A stretch of DNA of 64,000 bases from Emiliania huxleyi CCMP1516 (GCF_000372725.1 NW_005197722.1:19969-83968); one strand, 5' to 3'; positions 28,547 to 41,174 are shown, numbered from the stretch's first letter. Notes: generated from the sequence alone by a model not told the origin. Program-made: numbers and translations.

Positions 28547-29988
28547 CTATGGCACCGGCGCCCCCGGCGTATTTGTGGCACCCAATCGACGCATGTCCGC
28601 CTCAAACCGACCCCTCACGGTATCGTACAGCTTGAGGTCCCACGCATTCATGGCACGCAGCGTCGGGCCGAGCGTTGCGCGTATCATGTCCGCAAGCTGT
28701 CCCACTCGCCCGTTTGAGTGTCGATTGGAGCTAGGCATTGCGGGTACATGCCACCCAAGCTTGGCCTCCAGCAGAGGGCTGGCCTGGCTCAGGTTCGCCA
28801 CCGGAGCAGCAAAGACGAACGCCTCAACCATCTCCGCGGCGGCTGCAAAGTGCGCCTCATTCACCTCACCTACGGGCATGGCTGCATGGATCGCGGACGA
28901 GGCACACCGTACTCCGGCGGGAGAGCTTCGGTCTTCAGGATATGGATATGGATCGAGGATTATGTGGAACCACAGAGGTGTGGGGGGACTCGCCGAGCCG
29001 GGCGAGGAAGACGCGCGGCCCGAGCAGCATGCGGATGTTGTACTCGCTCAGCGCGGGTGTGCCCATCAAGTAGCGCCCGTCGGTAGGGTCGAGGATGAGG
29101 TCGTGCGCATAGACAAAATCAACCAGCCGGCGCGCGCACGCCAAGCTGCCAGCGTCGCTGATTCCCAGCTCTAGCTCGGTCGTGTTGTGCGGGACACAGG
29201 TGTCAGTCTTGCTGACGGGATGGTAGCACTTGATGGCGAGCTCGGAGGCAATGCGCTTAATCGGGTCGTGCATCAGGAAGGTGTAGCGAATGTTGAGGCA
29301 CAACGTCGCCCGCGGCTGCGCAAAAGGGTTGGGGCCGGAGGGACCGGGGTCAGTTTAGCGGTGGGCAGCGCAGCAGCACGGATGCAACGAGGTGGAGTGT
29401 CACCTGCCAGCCGCTGAGAGGATAAATCATGTCATACGGCGAGGTGCTTCCACGCGTCACCACCAGCATCCCATTCGTTTGCTTGTAGTCGCGACACCAC
29501 GCGGCCTTGTGGAGTGAGCCGTGGGCCAAGTCGGCGGGGGTAATCGCGTTGGCCAAAGCCTGGCTCGAGTGTGATCGATTGGCCTCTGGCAAGACAGTCT
29601 CCATTGCTCCGAGAACGTGGAAACCCCTTTGCGCCATTGTGGCCTCAAGAGCCTCGCATGAGCCGACGAGGCTTCTCCCGCAGGGCCTGGAGCTCCACGG
29701 CGGCAGCGCAATTGCCCGCCAGTCGAGGTTTCCCTTGCAGGGAAGATTGCACGCAAAGGCGCGGCCTGCGGCGCGGCCAGACACGCTGTGCTGCCGGCGA
29801 CCGAGGCTGCAGAATGTGGTTCCAGCGGAGCCGCTGACATGAACGTGCAGGACCGGGAAAATCGGCCTGCTTGCTTGCTTTTCGTGCACGTGGATGGCCG
29901 CGACGCTCTCCGGGCGTGGACGCCCACCCGTTGATCGTGTCTCAATGTGGCGCTGCAGCGACTGAGCTAGCACGAGCAGGTGAAACAT
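28547..29988 (-). CDS. Sulfotransferase-like protein, 409 aa, three exons, altered cofactor motifs
   Basis: Model: complement of 29988-29404, 29315-28994, 28869-28547; total 1230 nt in phase. The ATG at 29988 is chosen because the further upstream start is not ATG. Exon 1 contains FPVLHVHVSGSAGTTFCSLG, aligned with the PAPS 5'-binding loop but with Gly where Lys is expected. Exon 2 has TFLMHDPIKRIASE, aligned with the 3'-phosphate strand but His replaces the Arg of LRDP. The tail WDLKLYDTVRGRFEADMRRL is typical of the C-terminus of this family. Loss of both key residues suggests weakened catalysis or a changed cofactor. The first intron is GT, the second GC. Confidence 0.7.
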
Positions 29989-30019
29989 GGTGCTCGTCGG
30001 GCGGGCGGCGGCGGGCACC

Positions 30020-31020
30020 TAGCTCCTTGGGCCGCCAGTCGCGATAACCTCTGTCCTTCGGTTTTCACGCTGCTCAGCACGCCCGCCGGTTAAGCTGTGC
30101 GGTGCAAAACTCTTTTTACCACCTTCAAGTACACTCCCAAGACTCCCCAAAACCGCCCAGGATGAGCTCCTGAGGTGCCAGTCCGCCCGAGATATACCGG
30201 TTGAAGTTGACAAAACAAAAACTTGAAGTTCTCTTGAAGTTGGGGTTCCACGGTCAGGATGGAGAGGTGCCGAACTGGATGGGGGTCAGCTGGGGAGGCT
30301 GTTGTGGCGCACCGGACCGCCCCCCAGCACCGTGCCCCACCCAACTTCATCCATGGGAGTCACAAACGGTGCTACACTCGCGGCTGCAAGCACTCACGAC
30401 ACTCAAACCCACCACCTGCCTCCTACCCTGTACGAGGAGCCATTTAACCCGTGCAACATCTGCACAGGTGTACCGCCGACGCTCAAGCGCCTGGCCCCTA
30501 CTAGAGTAGTCTTGTGGGACCCACAAACGACCAATACATCCACTCGGGGCTGCAGCATGTGTCCGGGGGGGGCATCCCCGTGAAGCAGCCAGCAGGTGCC
30601 GGACACGGCGTTGGCCGTCTTGGACCGAGATCAGGGCGCAACTGCCTATCTCGTGGGGCTGAAGGACCGTCATGGGGTCGGCTTTGATGCTGCGCCAATC
30701 AGTCGGGTCGATAGGTGGCGCCCAGGCGAGATGCGTTGCGGGTGCTCGGCGTCGCCTGCTTGTGTGGCCTGAACGCACTCGCGGGAGCCAGAGAGCAAAG
30801 GTGTGCGCGAATTGAGGCTTCTGAGCGAGTCCAGGCAAGCCACAGGACCGGCCATGTGCCTTGGTAGTCGAGCGGTGGCCGGAGGTAGCCTCCAGTAGTG
30901 CCTCTCAGTTCGGCACCTCAGTCTCGATCACGACTAGACTGGGAGAAGGACAGAGCTTATACGCCCCCTTGTTAGTTATACCAAAAGGAGGGCTACACGA
31001 CGCCCTCTACGCTGGGGTGC
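30020..31020. other. No confident gene
   Basis: Open frames (for example - 30347-30838) have no domain and contain in-frame repeats of CACCGGACCGCC-like sequence; left uncalled. Confidence 0.4.
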
Positions 31021-31027
31021 CGGCGCC

Positions 31028-31570
31028 CTACTGGGCGCCCCCCGCTCCCTTCCCCTCAGAGCCCCCCATCCCACTAGCATTCCCCCGCGGTCCCTCGCGG
31101 CCGCGTGACGCCGCACCAATGGCGCGCTGTGCCTCGTCCGCGAGCGCCACCCAGAGCTGCACCGACAGTCGCTGCAGCGCAAACGGCATCCATTCTCGCG
31201 CCGACCACGACGTCTGGTCGTACTGCCACCATGTGAGCTTCCGGCCCAGGCTCACACGCGGAACTTCGCTCGCACGTGACCCTGTGATGCCCTGGACTGA
31301 CGTCGGTGGGTCAGGCTGCAGCACCACGAGCTTGTCGGTAGAGCGGAAGGAAGCGGGCCGAGTCCAGTTCATCATGTCGATGGTCAGCATCGGTGCCGCC
31401 GCCGCCGACCCTGCTGGCGGCCGCAGCTCAACGCTCTCGCCCATCGCTTGCATTTGGTTGCTGCGAGAGGCTTGCGCGCGGAGAGTGTGATCGTCGGTCG
31501 AGCCCGCGTCTAGGGCCGACGAGGAGATGGAGCCACGGCCGAGCATCGCGAGGAAGGCAGCCAGGAGCAT
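31028..31570 (-). CDS. Small secreted protein, 180 aa, unknown
   Basis: ATG at 31570 follows a non-ATG upstream frame and gives MLLAAFLAMLGRGSISSSAL, a good signal peptide. The mature part has no recognised domain but looks globular (TIDMMNWTRPASFRSTDKLV, RKLTWWQYDQTSWSAREW) and ends in a Gly-rich tail before TAG. The gene is divergent from the PHD-finger gene. Without a longer exon structure it may be a short version of a larger family. Function unknown. Confidence 0.5.
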   Translation of the reverse strand: MLLAAFLAMLGRGSISSSALDAGSTDDHTLRAQASRSNQMQAMGESVELRPPAGSAAAAPMLTIDMMNWTRPASFRSTDKLVVLQPDPPTSVQGITGSRASEVPRVSLGRKLTWWQYDQTSWSAREWMPFALQRLSVQLWVALADEAQRAIGAASRGREGPRGNASGMGGSEGKGAGGAQ

Positions 31571-32157
31571 ACGGAGTGTATCCAGCGCGACGTGCAGTAC
31601 AACCAAACTGCCGCGTAAGCTTTTGCCGCTCTCCGAGGGTCCAACTACATTTTTCTATCGAGGCATTGAAAATCTCTCTCTCCGAGATTGGTGTTGAAAA
31701 TCTTTGAGAATACAAGTGACGTGTCAAAGTGGAAGCAAGTTGCTTCCACTTTTTAGTAGAAAAACCTAAGAGCGCGATCGCCGAGCTCGGCCGCGCCAAG
31801 GGTAGCGCCGCGGGGGTGGCACCGCGCGCGAGCAGTCGGTCTTCCAAGGACCAACTCTGACGACCATCGTTACAAAAAGAATTGAGCGTGAATTCTTTTC
31901 AGGCTTCGCTTCTAAGAATTCTTTTCCGGGCAGGTAAAATCTTCCCTTCGAGGGGAGAACAAAGAAAGCGCTCTCGCCCGCCTCATCCTTTTTCTCTCTT
32001 CAAATAAAAAGAAAAATAAAAGAACTCTCTCTCACAGCACACAGGCTCAGGTGCGAACTGGCGCGTGCTAGAATAAAAAGAATTTGGCTGCGTTTGGCAC
32101 AGTCCACAGCAGGCTGGACTGCCACGTTGGCTCATTCCGACTCGCAGTGTCAATCTC
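31571..32157. promoter_or_regulatory. Divergent promoter region with perfect hairpin
   Basis: Holds the upstream DNA of both neighbours. At 31726-31752 the arm AAAGTGGAAGCAA is followed after one base by its reverse complement. Repeated GAATTCTTTTC occurs at about 31890 and 31916. Confidence 0.5.
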
Positions 32158-35100
32158 ATGCCGAATCCCATGTTCGACGAGATGGCCGGCTCTTGCTTGC
32201 CGGCTTCCAAACGTGGGCGCAAGAAGCTCAAGAGCTGTCCGCACGAGTGCTGCTCGTCGCTGGCGGGGGCGCCGGCGTCGGAGAACGAGCAGCAGCAGAC
32301 GCCTGAGCAGCCATCGCTGAGCAAGGCCGCATCCCCAAGCCCGCAACGGGCTTTGCGGCCGCTCAACCTCACCGCGAGCTTCACGCCGCCGGCTGCGACT
32401 GGCGCCATATCTGTGGCGCCTCTGCCGACGGCGCCTTCTCCTCCGCCGCCGCCGCCGCCGGCAGGCACCAACGTGCGCTCGACGCTCGAACTCCTACGAT
32501 ATGAGGGCTACCTCCTAATCTCCGAGAAACAGCTGGAGAAGGTGGTCGCGGGAGGCCGCTTCTCCGTCGAGCAGCTCGTCGACATGCACTCGCCCAACCA
32601 GCCGGGCGGCCTGCTGCAGCTCGCCGAGAGTGGCGACGCCTCGGATCACCACCACTCCATCGTCCTGTTTACGCCGACGGACTGCGACCCCGAGCTCGGC
32701 GTCCTTTCCGTTAGCTTCGTCGGCCGCTGCGCGTGCGGGGAAGGCGACCGGCAGGACCCACTCGAGTGCGCATCGGTGCTCGCCTCCCTCGCCGACGGCC
32801 TCTCTGGCGGCATCTTCTCATCGGGCATGGGCCTCTACCTGGACAAGGTGCGCAAACTTGGCAGCTTCGATGCGCTCTCGATTCTCCTGCCGGCCGTCGG
32901 CGAGCCGGCGGCGGACAAGCGCGTCAACTCGTCGGTCGGCTGCTTCGCCGCGCTCGTCACCGGCCTGCTCGAGACGCTCTCCACCGCTGCGCCGAGGCAG
33001 GCGGTCGTGCTCACCGCGTGGAACCAGCGCAAGGTCTGCGCGCAGGTGATGACGTGCACGGGAGAAGCCTTCCTACCGCTCTGCCGCGACTGCGACCTCG
33101 AGCGGTACGACAGCATCACTACGCCGCACCTCAACCGCCTGATCGCGAGCGGGCTGCGCAACCGCGGCCTCTCCCTGCGGGGCATGGGGCTGCTCGTCCC
33201 CTTCTCCAAGCAGGGGCGGACGGTGCGCGCACACCCCACCCTGCCATCTCCCACCCGACACGCGTCGCCCGTGAGCTGATCCCAAGACCCGCGCCGGCCC
33301 TCTCCATGCGCTCACTCCGCGCCTCGCCCCGTCGCAGGACAAGGCTGGCACGACCAGCGTGCTCCACCTCGACGCCGCCAAGCCGGGCGACGCGCCGCTC
33401 ATGAACCTCGGCTGCGAGCAGCTCATCGTCGGCAACCTCGGCCACGTCGGCTGGCTGCTGAAGCGCGTGTTCGACAAGAGCGGCGTCATCTCGGTCGCGC
33501 ACATCAAGGAGTACGCCGACGCCGCCGCCGCCGCCGTCGGCATGGCTCTCGGCCTCGGCGCGCTCGACGGCACGCGCCTGCTGCTCCACCTGCTCGCTGC
33601 GCCGCTGAACCCAGCCCTCGCGGCCACCGACGCGGCCAAGAAGAAGGCGCCGACGTTCCTCGCGCAGCTCGAGTCGAGCGCTGCCAAGGGCGAGAAGCAG
33701 GAGATGCTCAAGCTCGCCCACGAGTTCCTCGCGTTCGGCTCCTTCTCGCCCGTCTTTGGCGGCAGGGGCGGGCATGTGCGCGCGCGCTTTGAGCGCAGCG
33801 CGGCCGAGGCCACCGCCGCGCTCGCCGGGAGGTCGCTCACGGTCTGGTGCCCGCATCAGCTCGACGAGCGGCGGGCGGCGCATCTGCGGAAGTCGCTGCC
33901 TTACGGCTCGCAGGTGCGATTCCGAGACACTTCCGAGACACTTCCGAGACACTTCCGAGACACGTCTCGACACGTCTCTCCGACTAGTAGGTGATCGTCG
34001 GCTCGCTGGAGCCGCACCTCCGCCGCCTCGGCCTCGCCCGCACCGACGTGCTAGTCGTGCCCGAGGACGTCGGGCCGTACGAGCTGCTCTCGCTCGTCAG
34101 CGCGCTCCAGCGCTCTGGCGCCGTTTGCGAGCTCGTCCTCTCGGCCGAGACGGCGCTCGCCATCCCGAGCCTCAACCCCAATCAACGTGATTTGTCACGT
34201 ATCGTATTGTCGCACAGGCCGAGATGCTCTCAACGACGTACTTCTGCTGGCCTGTCGTCGTCGCCCCAGACGGCTGGGACCCAGCCGAGGCGGAGGAGTC
34301 GCTCCTCGTGCAAGCGGGCGAGCTGACGTACGTCTCGGCCTCGCAGCTGTCGGGCCTCCTCTACACGCCCGACGTCACTCCGCCCGACACCGCGACGCTC
34401 TCCGCTCTCCGCTCGCTCTGCCCGCTGCTGCTTAACGAGGCGGCGCGGTGGGGAAAGAAGCACCGGACCGTCGCGCAGGGGAGGATGTCCGAGGCGGACC
34501 GGCTGGCGGCCGGGCGCGAGCCGCGCAAGGCGCCGATGTCCGAGGCGGACCGGCTGGCGGCCGGGCGCGAGCCGCGCAAGGCGCCGATGTCCGAGGCGGA
34601 CCGGCTGGCGGCCGGGCGCGAGCCGCGCAAGGCGCCGATGTCCGAGGCGGACCGGCTGGCGGCCGGGCGCGAGCCGCGGGCTGCGCGCAAGCCGACGCAG
34701 TCGGATCCGGCTACCGCGCGCTACAACTGCCCCGAGTGCCACAAGCCGGGCGAGGTGCTCGTGGTGCGAGTACGCCAAGGTGGCGAGTACAACAACGTGC
34801 AGGTGCGTGCCGACCACGCCGCTTGCACTGCCGGGGGCTCGTCGAGGCGCCCGTCCCGCTGGGCCATTCGCGACGGTTGCTTCACCTTCGTGGGCATGAC
34901 GGGGCACCACCTCGTCCCGCTCACGCGCCTTTCGCGTCCGTCCGACGGTGCGGAGGCTGCGGCCGCCAAGCAGTTGTCTTTTCGGGTGGCGACGCGAGTT
35001 CCATGATCACGTCTGGTCCAACCACACGATCGTTCGCTATAGGCATTGCGTCGACAATTGCCGGCACGGCCGCTCGGATGTGGGCTCCGTCATGATCGCG

Positions 35101-35202
35101 TGCGACGGGTGCGACGACTGGTTCCACCCGGCTTGCGTCGGCATGACCATTAAGCAGGCCGCCGCACTAAAGTCCTACGTGTGCGGCCAGTGCCAGCTGT
35201 GA
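32158..35202 (+). CDS. PHD-finger protein, at least five exons, over 800 aa
   Basis: Exons: 32158-33222, 33338-33913, 33991-34158, 34218-34802 or longer, and a last exon ending at TGA 35200-35202. The junction before the last exon is unresolved. N-terminus: Lys/Arg patch KRGRKKLKSC, a Pro/Ser linker, then a long region of unknown fold (NVRSTLELLRYEGYLLISEK; SILLPAVGEPAADKR; GCEQLIVGNLGHVGWLLKRV). A Cys pair CPECHKPG lies near the end. The C-terminal PHD finger shows HCVDNC, ACDGCDDWFHPACVGM and YVCGQC, a complete C4HC3 zinc set. PHD fingers read histone tails, so a chromatin role is likely. Introns 1 and 2 start GT and intron 3 GC. A 51-bp repeat expands the coding region at 34485-34678. Confidence 0.75.
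34485..34678 (+). repeat. In-frame 51-bp tandem repeat (about 3.8 copies)
   Basis: Identical units encode MSEADRLAAGREPRKAP. The lack of differences between copies indicates recent expansion, or an assembly collapse or expansion. Confidence 0.9.
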
Positions 35203-35835
35203 GGCACTGTGCCTCGCGCCTTGCGCTGCTGGAAGGAAGCTCTCGGTAGCTGCCTAAGCGTCCGGAGTGGAGCCGTCGAGAGCGCGGCCATTGATCCGAG
35301 ACGCTTCCTGTGAAGGCCGGGGTTGTGCGTTTACGTGAAGGCCGGCTTGTGGAAGCAGCACCACACCTGTGCATCCGACACCGTACATGTACATGTTGCA
35401 ACTGCGAGACAGAGGAGGGCTCGTAGCGAGCGGGCCGCCAGCAGCAACACCGCGCGGGCGGCCAAGCTCTTTTCACAGCGCGAAGTGTGAACAGCTCCAC
35501 GAATACGTCATCCCCACTCATGAAGCGCGAGGTTCTTGAGCCTTCGTGTTCATTTTTTTTGCTGGATTCCGCGGGATTTCTTGCCTTCAAGCCGCTTGCT
35601 CTCGATTGCTCTCCAGCCGACTGGCTGACAAAATGCTCCCTTGAAAACCCTGAAAAAACCCTTACCCCAACCCTCCTAGCCCAACCCTCCTAGCCCAACC
35701 CTCCTAGCCCAACCCTCCTAGCCCAACCCTCCTAGCCCAACCCTCCTAGCCCAACCCTCCTAGCCCAACCCTCCTAGCCCAACCCTCCGAGCCCAACCCT
35801 TTCGGGCGCCTCGCTTGAGCGCAAAACGGTCAGGC
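35203..35835. repeat. Intergenic space with 14-bp tandem repeat upstream of the kinesin gene
   Basis: About nine units of CCCAACCCTCCTAG run from about 35655 to 35800, ending 35 bp before the kinesin start codon. The unit resembles but is not a telomere repeat. Confidence 0.85.
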
Positions 35836-38800
35836 ATGTCAATCGACCTCTCCTTTCTCGACCACCCTAGCTTCGGCTCGTCGTACGCCTTTGACGCCGA
35901 CGACGCGGCGGCGCCGCTCTCGCCGGAGGCCGCCTCCTCCGTGACATCTTGGGACAAGTACATGCGGCCGTCGCCACCCCCGCCCGGAGGCGTCGCCGCC
36001 GCTCCGGCCGCCTCCCTCGGCCTGCACGCCCGCAGCGAGGCTCCTCCGCCGCCGCGCAGCCCGCCATCGCCCGAACGCGCCAGCGGTCTCGGAGACGCCC
36101 TCGACGACGGCCCCAGCCTCGACGCGAGCGCTGCTTCGGCCGACGCGGCGTCGGCCGCCTTCGACGCGCTGGCGCGCTACGAGGAGTCCCTCCTTGCCTC
36201 GGCGGCAGCCATCTCCGCGGCGCTGCCCGCCCGTCCTCCTCTCCTGCCGCGGACTCGGCACCGCACGCTGCGGCCGCCTCTCGGCCGCACCGCGGCTGCA
36301 GGAGGCTGCAGGCGGTCGCTCGCACTGTAGGCACCGCCTCAACCAGCGATCCCAGGCCACCCACGCCGTGCAGGCCGCGCCAGCCGGAGCGCCCCCGTGC
36401 GCTTCCCCCGCAGCCCCCCCTGCAGCTGCAGCAGCAATGGGCGGCGAGGCGGCGTCGGCGAGGGCGGGAGGAGCGAGGGCGGCGGCTGCGCCCCCGCCCC
36501 TACCCCCGCCGCAGAGCCTCCCTATGGGCGCTTCGATGGTGGACAAGCGGACCTGCCGGCTGCTCAACGCGCAGAGCTTCAAAGCCGCCATCGAGGCTCA
36601 CAGGGAGGGGGCGGCGGGCGGCGCGGCGGGCGGCGCGGCGGCAGAGGCGGAGGATGAGGCGGCTGAGGCGGCGGCCCCGCGCGGGGGCGTTCGCGGCGTG
36701 TCTGCGTACGTTCGCAAGCGGCCGCTGCTGCCGAGCGAGGCTGCAAAGGGCGACTTCGACGCCCTGAGCGTTGAGGGAGGGGGAGGGGGAGGGGGGCGTG
36801 TCGTGGCGCACGCGTGCCTCATGAAGCCCGACCTGGTGACATCTCCCCATATCTCCCCATATCTCCCTCTTGAGGCCCGACCTGGCGCAGACAGCGCCCC
36901 GCCTCCCCTAGCCTTGGCGAGGGCTCCTGCTCACGCCTCCTCACGCCTGCTCATGCCTCCCTCGCGTGAGCAGGTGCGGATGCACCTCTCGCGGCTGCAC
37001 ACGTCCACGCCACGTCCACGACATGTCCGACACATGTGCCGCAGGTGCGGATGTACCTCCGCCACACGGCCATGTCTCCGTCGGGCGGTGCCTTGGGCGA
37101 GGGGGCGGCAGGCGAAGAGGTGCTACCGACGGGCGAGGGGCGCACGACACTTCCAGGACATGTCCCGGACATGTCCCGGGCATGTCTCGCAGGTCTACCG
37201 GCTGGCGGCGCACCCGCTCGTCGAGCACGCGCTGAGCGGCGGGCAGGTGGCTCTGCTCACGCACGCGCGCGCCTCTCCGGGACATGTCCGGGACATGTCC
37301 GGGACATGTCCTGTTGTGCGGCGGGCAGGCGACTCTGCTGACTTACGGCCAGACCGGCTCCGGCAAGACCTACACCATCGAGCAGGCGGCACCCCTCGCC
37401 CTCGCCCGCCTTCTCTCACCCTCCTCGCCCCCCTCCTAGCCCCCCTCCTCGCCCCCCTCCTCGCCCCTCGCCTCGCCCCTCGCCTCGCCCCCTTCCTCGC
37501 CCCTCGCCTCGCCCCTCGCCTCGCCCCTCAAGCCATCACTGCCTCAATCATCCAGGTCTTCTCTCTCGCCTCCCCCCTCCTCGCCGCCCGGGCGCGCCAC
37601 GGCGCGCGCGGCTCCGCAGCGCCACTCCGCGTCTCGGCGGTGGAGGTGCGAGGCGTTGGGGCGGGCGGTGGGGGCAAGAGATTGCCCGAGATCGCCCGAG
37701 ATGTCCCGCAGGTGCTTGGCCGGCGCTGCGTCGACCTCCTCTCGGGCTCGCCCTGCCAGCCGCTGGCTGCGGCGGAGGGCGGCATCGAGCTGAAGGGGGC
37801 GACGCTGCGGCAGGTCTGGAGCGGGGCGCAGCTCGAGGAGCTTCTCGCCGCCGCCAGCGCCGCGCGAGCCACGAAGGCCCTCCGACCCGCCCCGGCAGCG
37901 GGTCAACGTGAGATGCCCCAGAGGCGGACTGGTTTGGCCGGACTGTTTTGACCGCAGGCGACCGGCGCAAACGCGACGTCGTCTCGCTCGCACATGGCGC
38001 GTCTCGAGCGTGCCCACAGCCCCGCCCGTGCCCGGCCTCTCCTCACGCCCGCAGCTGCGAGCAGGTCCTCTCGATCGACGTCCCGCCACCGCCTGCCGCC
38101 GACGGCTCCTCCCCGCCCCGCGGTCCCCCCCACCCCGCCCTCCCGCTGGCGTGCCGCTGCCCGGAGACCCTCTCACACCCGCAGCTGTGAACAGGCCCTC
38201 CTCCCCCTCCGGGGGCGACGGAGGCGGTGCGGTTCGGCGGGGGAGGGAGGCCTCCTGCGGCGGGACCTGCGGCGGGGCGCCTCACCCTCGTCGACTGCGC
38301 CGGCTCGGAGTGGGCTGCCGACTCGGCGGCGCACTGCAGGGAGCGGCAGCCTTAGATGGTGGGGCGGGCTTTGGTGTGTGCTCCGTCGCTCAGCTGCATC
38401 CACACAAAAGCACCGTCTTCGCTGTGCACGTAGCCCTTGTATCCACGCGGCGCTCTGAACACTCTGCACGGTCCCGGCTCCACTTTCTGACGTTGTTGCT
38501 GCACCCCGTTGCGCAGGAGCGGCAGCGGGAAGGCGCGGAGATCAACACGTCGCTGCACGCGCTCAAGAATTGCGTGCGCGCCTTCGCCGAGCGAGCGCGG
38601 AGCGGCCGCGCGGCGCGCATGCCGTTTCGCGACGCGCTGCTCACCAGGAGAGCAGTCAGTCGTAGCGGAGAGGTGGTGGCGGAGAGGTGGTGGCTGAGAG
38701 GTGGTGGCTGAGAGGTGGTGGCTGAGAGGTGGTAGCTGAGATGGGTGTGGCAGAGAGCGGAGCTGCTCTCGCCACCTCGCCCCCTCCTGCCACGCACCCG

Positions 38801-39286
38801 CCATTCACAACTCCCTCCTCCTGCGGGGACTGCCATCACGGTCCATCATGGTCGCGCAGGCTGCTCGCCGACTCGTTCGGCAACTCGTGTGCCGCCTTCG
38901 CTGCGACCTCATCCTCTCTCGGCCACATCTCGGCGGCCTCTCCCCTGCAGGCGACTCCTGCCAGCTGGCTGTGCTCGGCTGTGTCTCGCCCGCGTCCGCC
39001 GCTACGGTACTACTCCCTCTGAGCGTCATGGGTGGGCTATCAGGAGCTCACGGCTGCTTTGTGGGACTGCTTAGGAGCACTCGCTGTCGACGCTGCGGAC
39101 GGTGATGGAGCTGGCGGGCGGCGGCGAGGGGCGGAGTCGAGGACGGGCTGCTGCAGGACACGTCCGCGACACGTCCCTCTGGCTCGGCGTGTAGGCGAGG
39201 AGGCGCAGTCGTGGACGAGCCACGTCCGCCGTGTGGGCGAGGCGAGGCCGCCGCCCGGGGGAGCTTGGTTCGGGTGCTCGTGCTAG
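35836..39286 (+). CDS. Kinesin-13-like motor protein, about fifteen exons
   Basis: Resolved exons: to 36835, 37045-37119, 37193-37246, 37329-37385, 37556-37645, 37712-37876, 37958-37996, 38065-38104, 38195-38340, 38517-38647, 38860-38879, 38951-39006, 39075-39123, 39195-39286. The N-terminal exon from ATG 35836 (MSIDLSFLDHPSFGSSYAFD) is joined by an unresolved intron. Motor motifs: VSAYVRKRPLLPSEAAKGDF (kinesin-13 strand 1), P-loop YGQTGSGKTYT, switch I GANATSSRSH, switch II LVDCAGSEWAADS, EGAEINTSLHALKNCVRAF, MPFRDALLTRLLADSFG, CVSPASAATEHSLSTLR. Kinesin-13s depolymerise microtubule ends in mitosis and cilia. The short tail ends soon after the motor. Donors are mixed GC and GT, and two introns (38341, 38648) appear to start GA. 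Confidence 0.85.
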
Positions 39287-40048
<762 letters not shown>

Positions 40049-40188
40049 CGCTCACCCACGCGCACTGGGCCTTGCACTTTGAATGCCGTGGGGCTCCTGT
40101 CGTTAGACGTGGAGACGCGAGGGTCGCCCCCCCTTGCCCCACCACCTCGTGTGTGTGGAGAAGTTTACCTTACCTTACCTTTACCTCA
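40049..40188 (+). repeat. Dispersed TTACC-tailed repeat, copy 1
   Basis: Begins CGCTCACCCACGCGCACTGG, contains TTGCACTTTGAATGCCGTGG, ACGTGGAGACGCGAGGGT and CACCACCTCGTGTGTGTGG, and ends GAGAAGTTTACC plus TTACC units. Nearly identical to the minus-strand copy at 60064-60211. Confidence 0.9.
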
Positions 40189-41174
40189 TTTCGTACACGC
40201 CCGACAACGGCGCCATCTACACCGGCGCCGACCACTTTCTGTACGATCCAGCGGGTCTCGCGGCGCAATTTCGGCCAGCGCCGCACCTGTCCCACGCGGC
40301 GCTCTACTTCCTCCCCGCCCGTCTCGCCGATTATGAGTATGTACCTCTGTGCTGCCGTTGACGGTGAACCACAGCGGGCCGTACCGGATCGAGGCTCTCA
40401 TCAATGGACTGGCGCGGACACCACGGGAGCCGCCGAAAAAGAATTTTAGCAGGCACCCTCTCACGATATTAGAGAGCGACACGAAACCTGGGCGCGCACT
40501 CTGGCCACTCCAACCAACACTAGCACGGGACGGGCGCGCACTCGCTCTCTCTCTCTCTCTCACACACACACATGCCATGTGCATGTGCATGTCCATGTGA
40601 CGTGTGAGAGAGAGATTTTTGAAAACCAACAAGAAATCACCGCCGCCTCTTCTTGTATCTTGAGACTTGACGTGTGCCATGGGCCATGTTAGCTCCGAGC
40701 GAGAGGTTTGGTCGGTGTGGAGCGGAGCCCGTATTGTACGAGTCGGCCTGTCGATCGCGACGGCCTTCTCACCTCAGGGCCACCGGCAGCCCGCTCGCAG
40801 TAGCCCTCCGCTAAGCCATTCGAATCTGCGAGGCGAGGCCGCTCACGCGGCCCGATGGGGAGGAACGGGGCGAGCCCCCTCCAACCCACCCGCGCTAGGT
40901 CTCGGGCGGCGAAGGGGTCACACCCGACGACCTCGGGAACTAGCTAGCCGGGGCAGTCGGAGAGTGGCAACTCCGTGCACTGACGGTCGGCCGCCAGAAA
41001 ACACGCCTCCGTGGCTCGGGTTACACCAATCCTCGCTACCCAACGCGGCCAAAGGATATCCACCTCGAGAACCTCGAGAAGCCATTCACAGTCGTTGCTC
41101 ATACAGTTGTAGTCACGAGGCGCTGCGTTTGCTCTCCTTGCTCTCGCAGGCGCAGCGCCTGCTCTCCGAGGCGC
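40189..41174. other. Coding remnants and simple repeats
   Basis: A plus-strand segment at about 40195-40340 reads PDNGAIYTGADHFLYDPAGL and then LSHAALYFLPARLADYE, protein-like but without a start. After a possible intron, VNHSGPYRIEALINGLART follows. This may be a broken gene. A CT/CA tract (40540-40600) and the motif GAGAGAGATTTTTGAAAACC (40606-40625) follow. Confidence 0.35.

Noticed and set aside
30347-30838. 163-codon minus frame
   Set aside because: No recognisable domain and starts within weakly repeated DNA; support too thin.
31726-31752. Rho-independent-terminator-like hairpin
   Set aside because: Eukaryotic context and it lies upstream, not downstream, of both genes; kept only as a palindrome.
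35655-35800. Possible internal telomere
   Set aside because: The unit is a 14-mer with CCTAG, not a telomeric hexamer or heptamer, and it is interior to the sequence.
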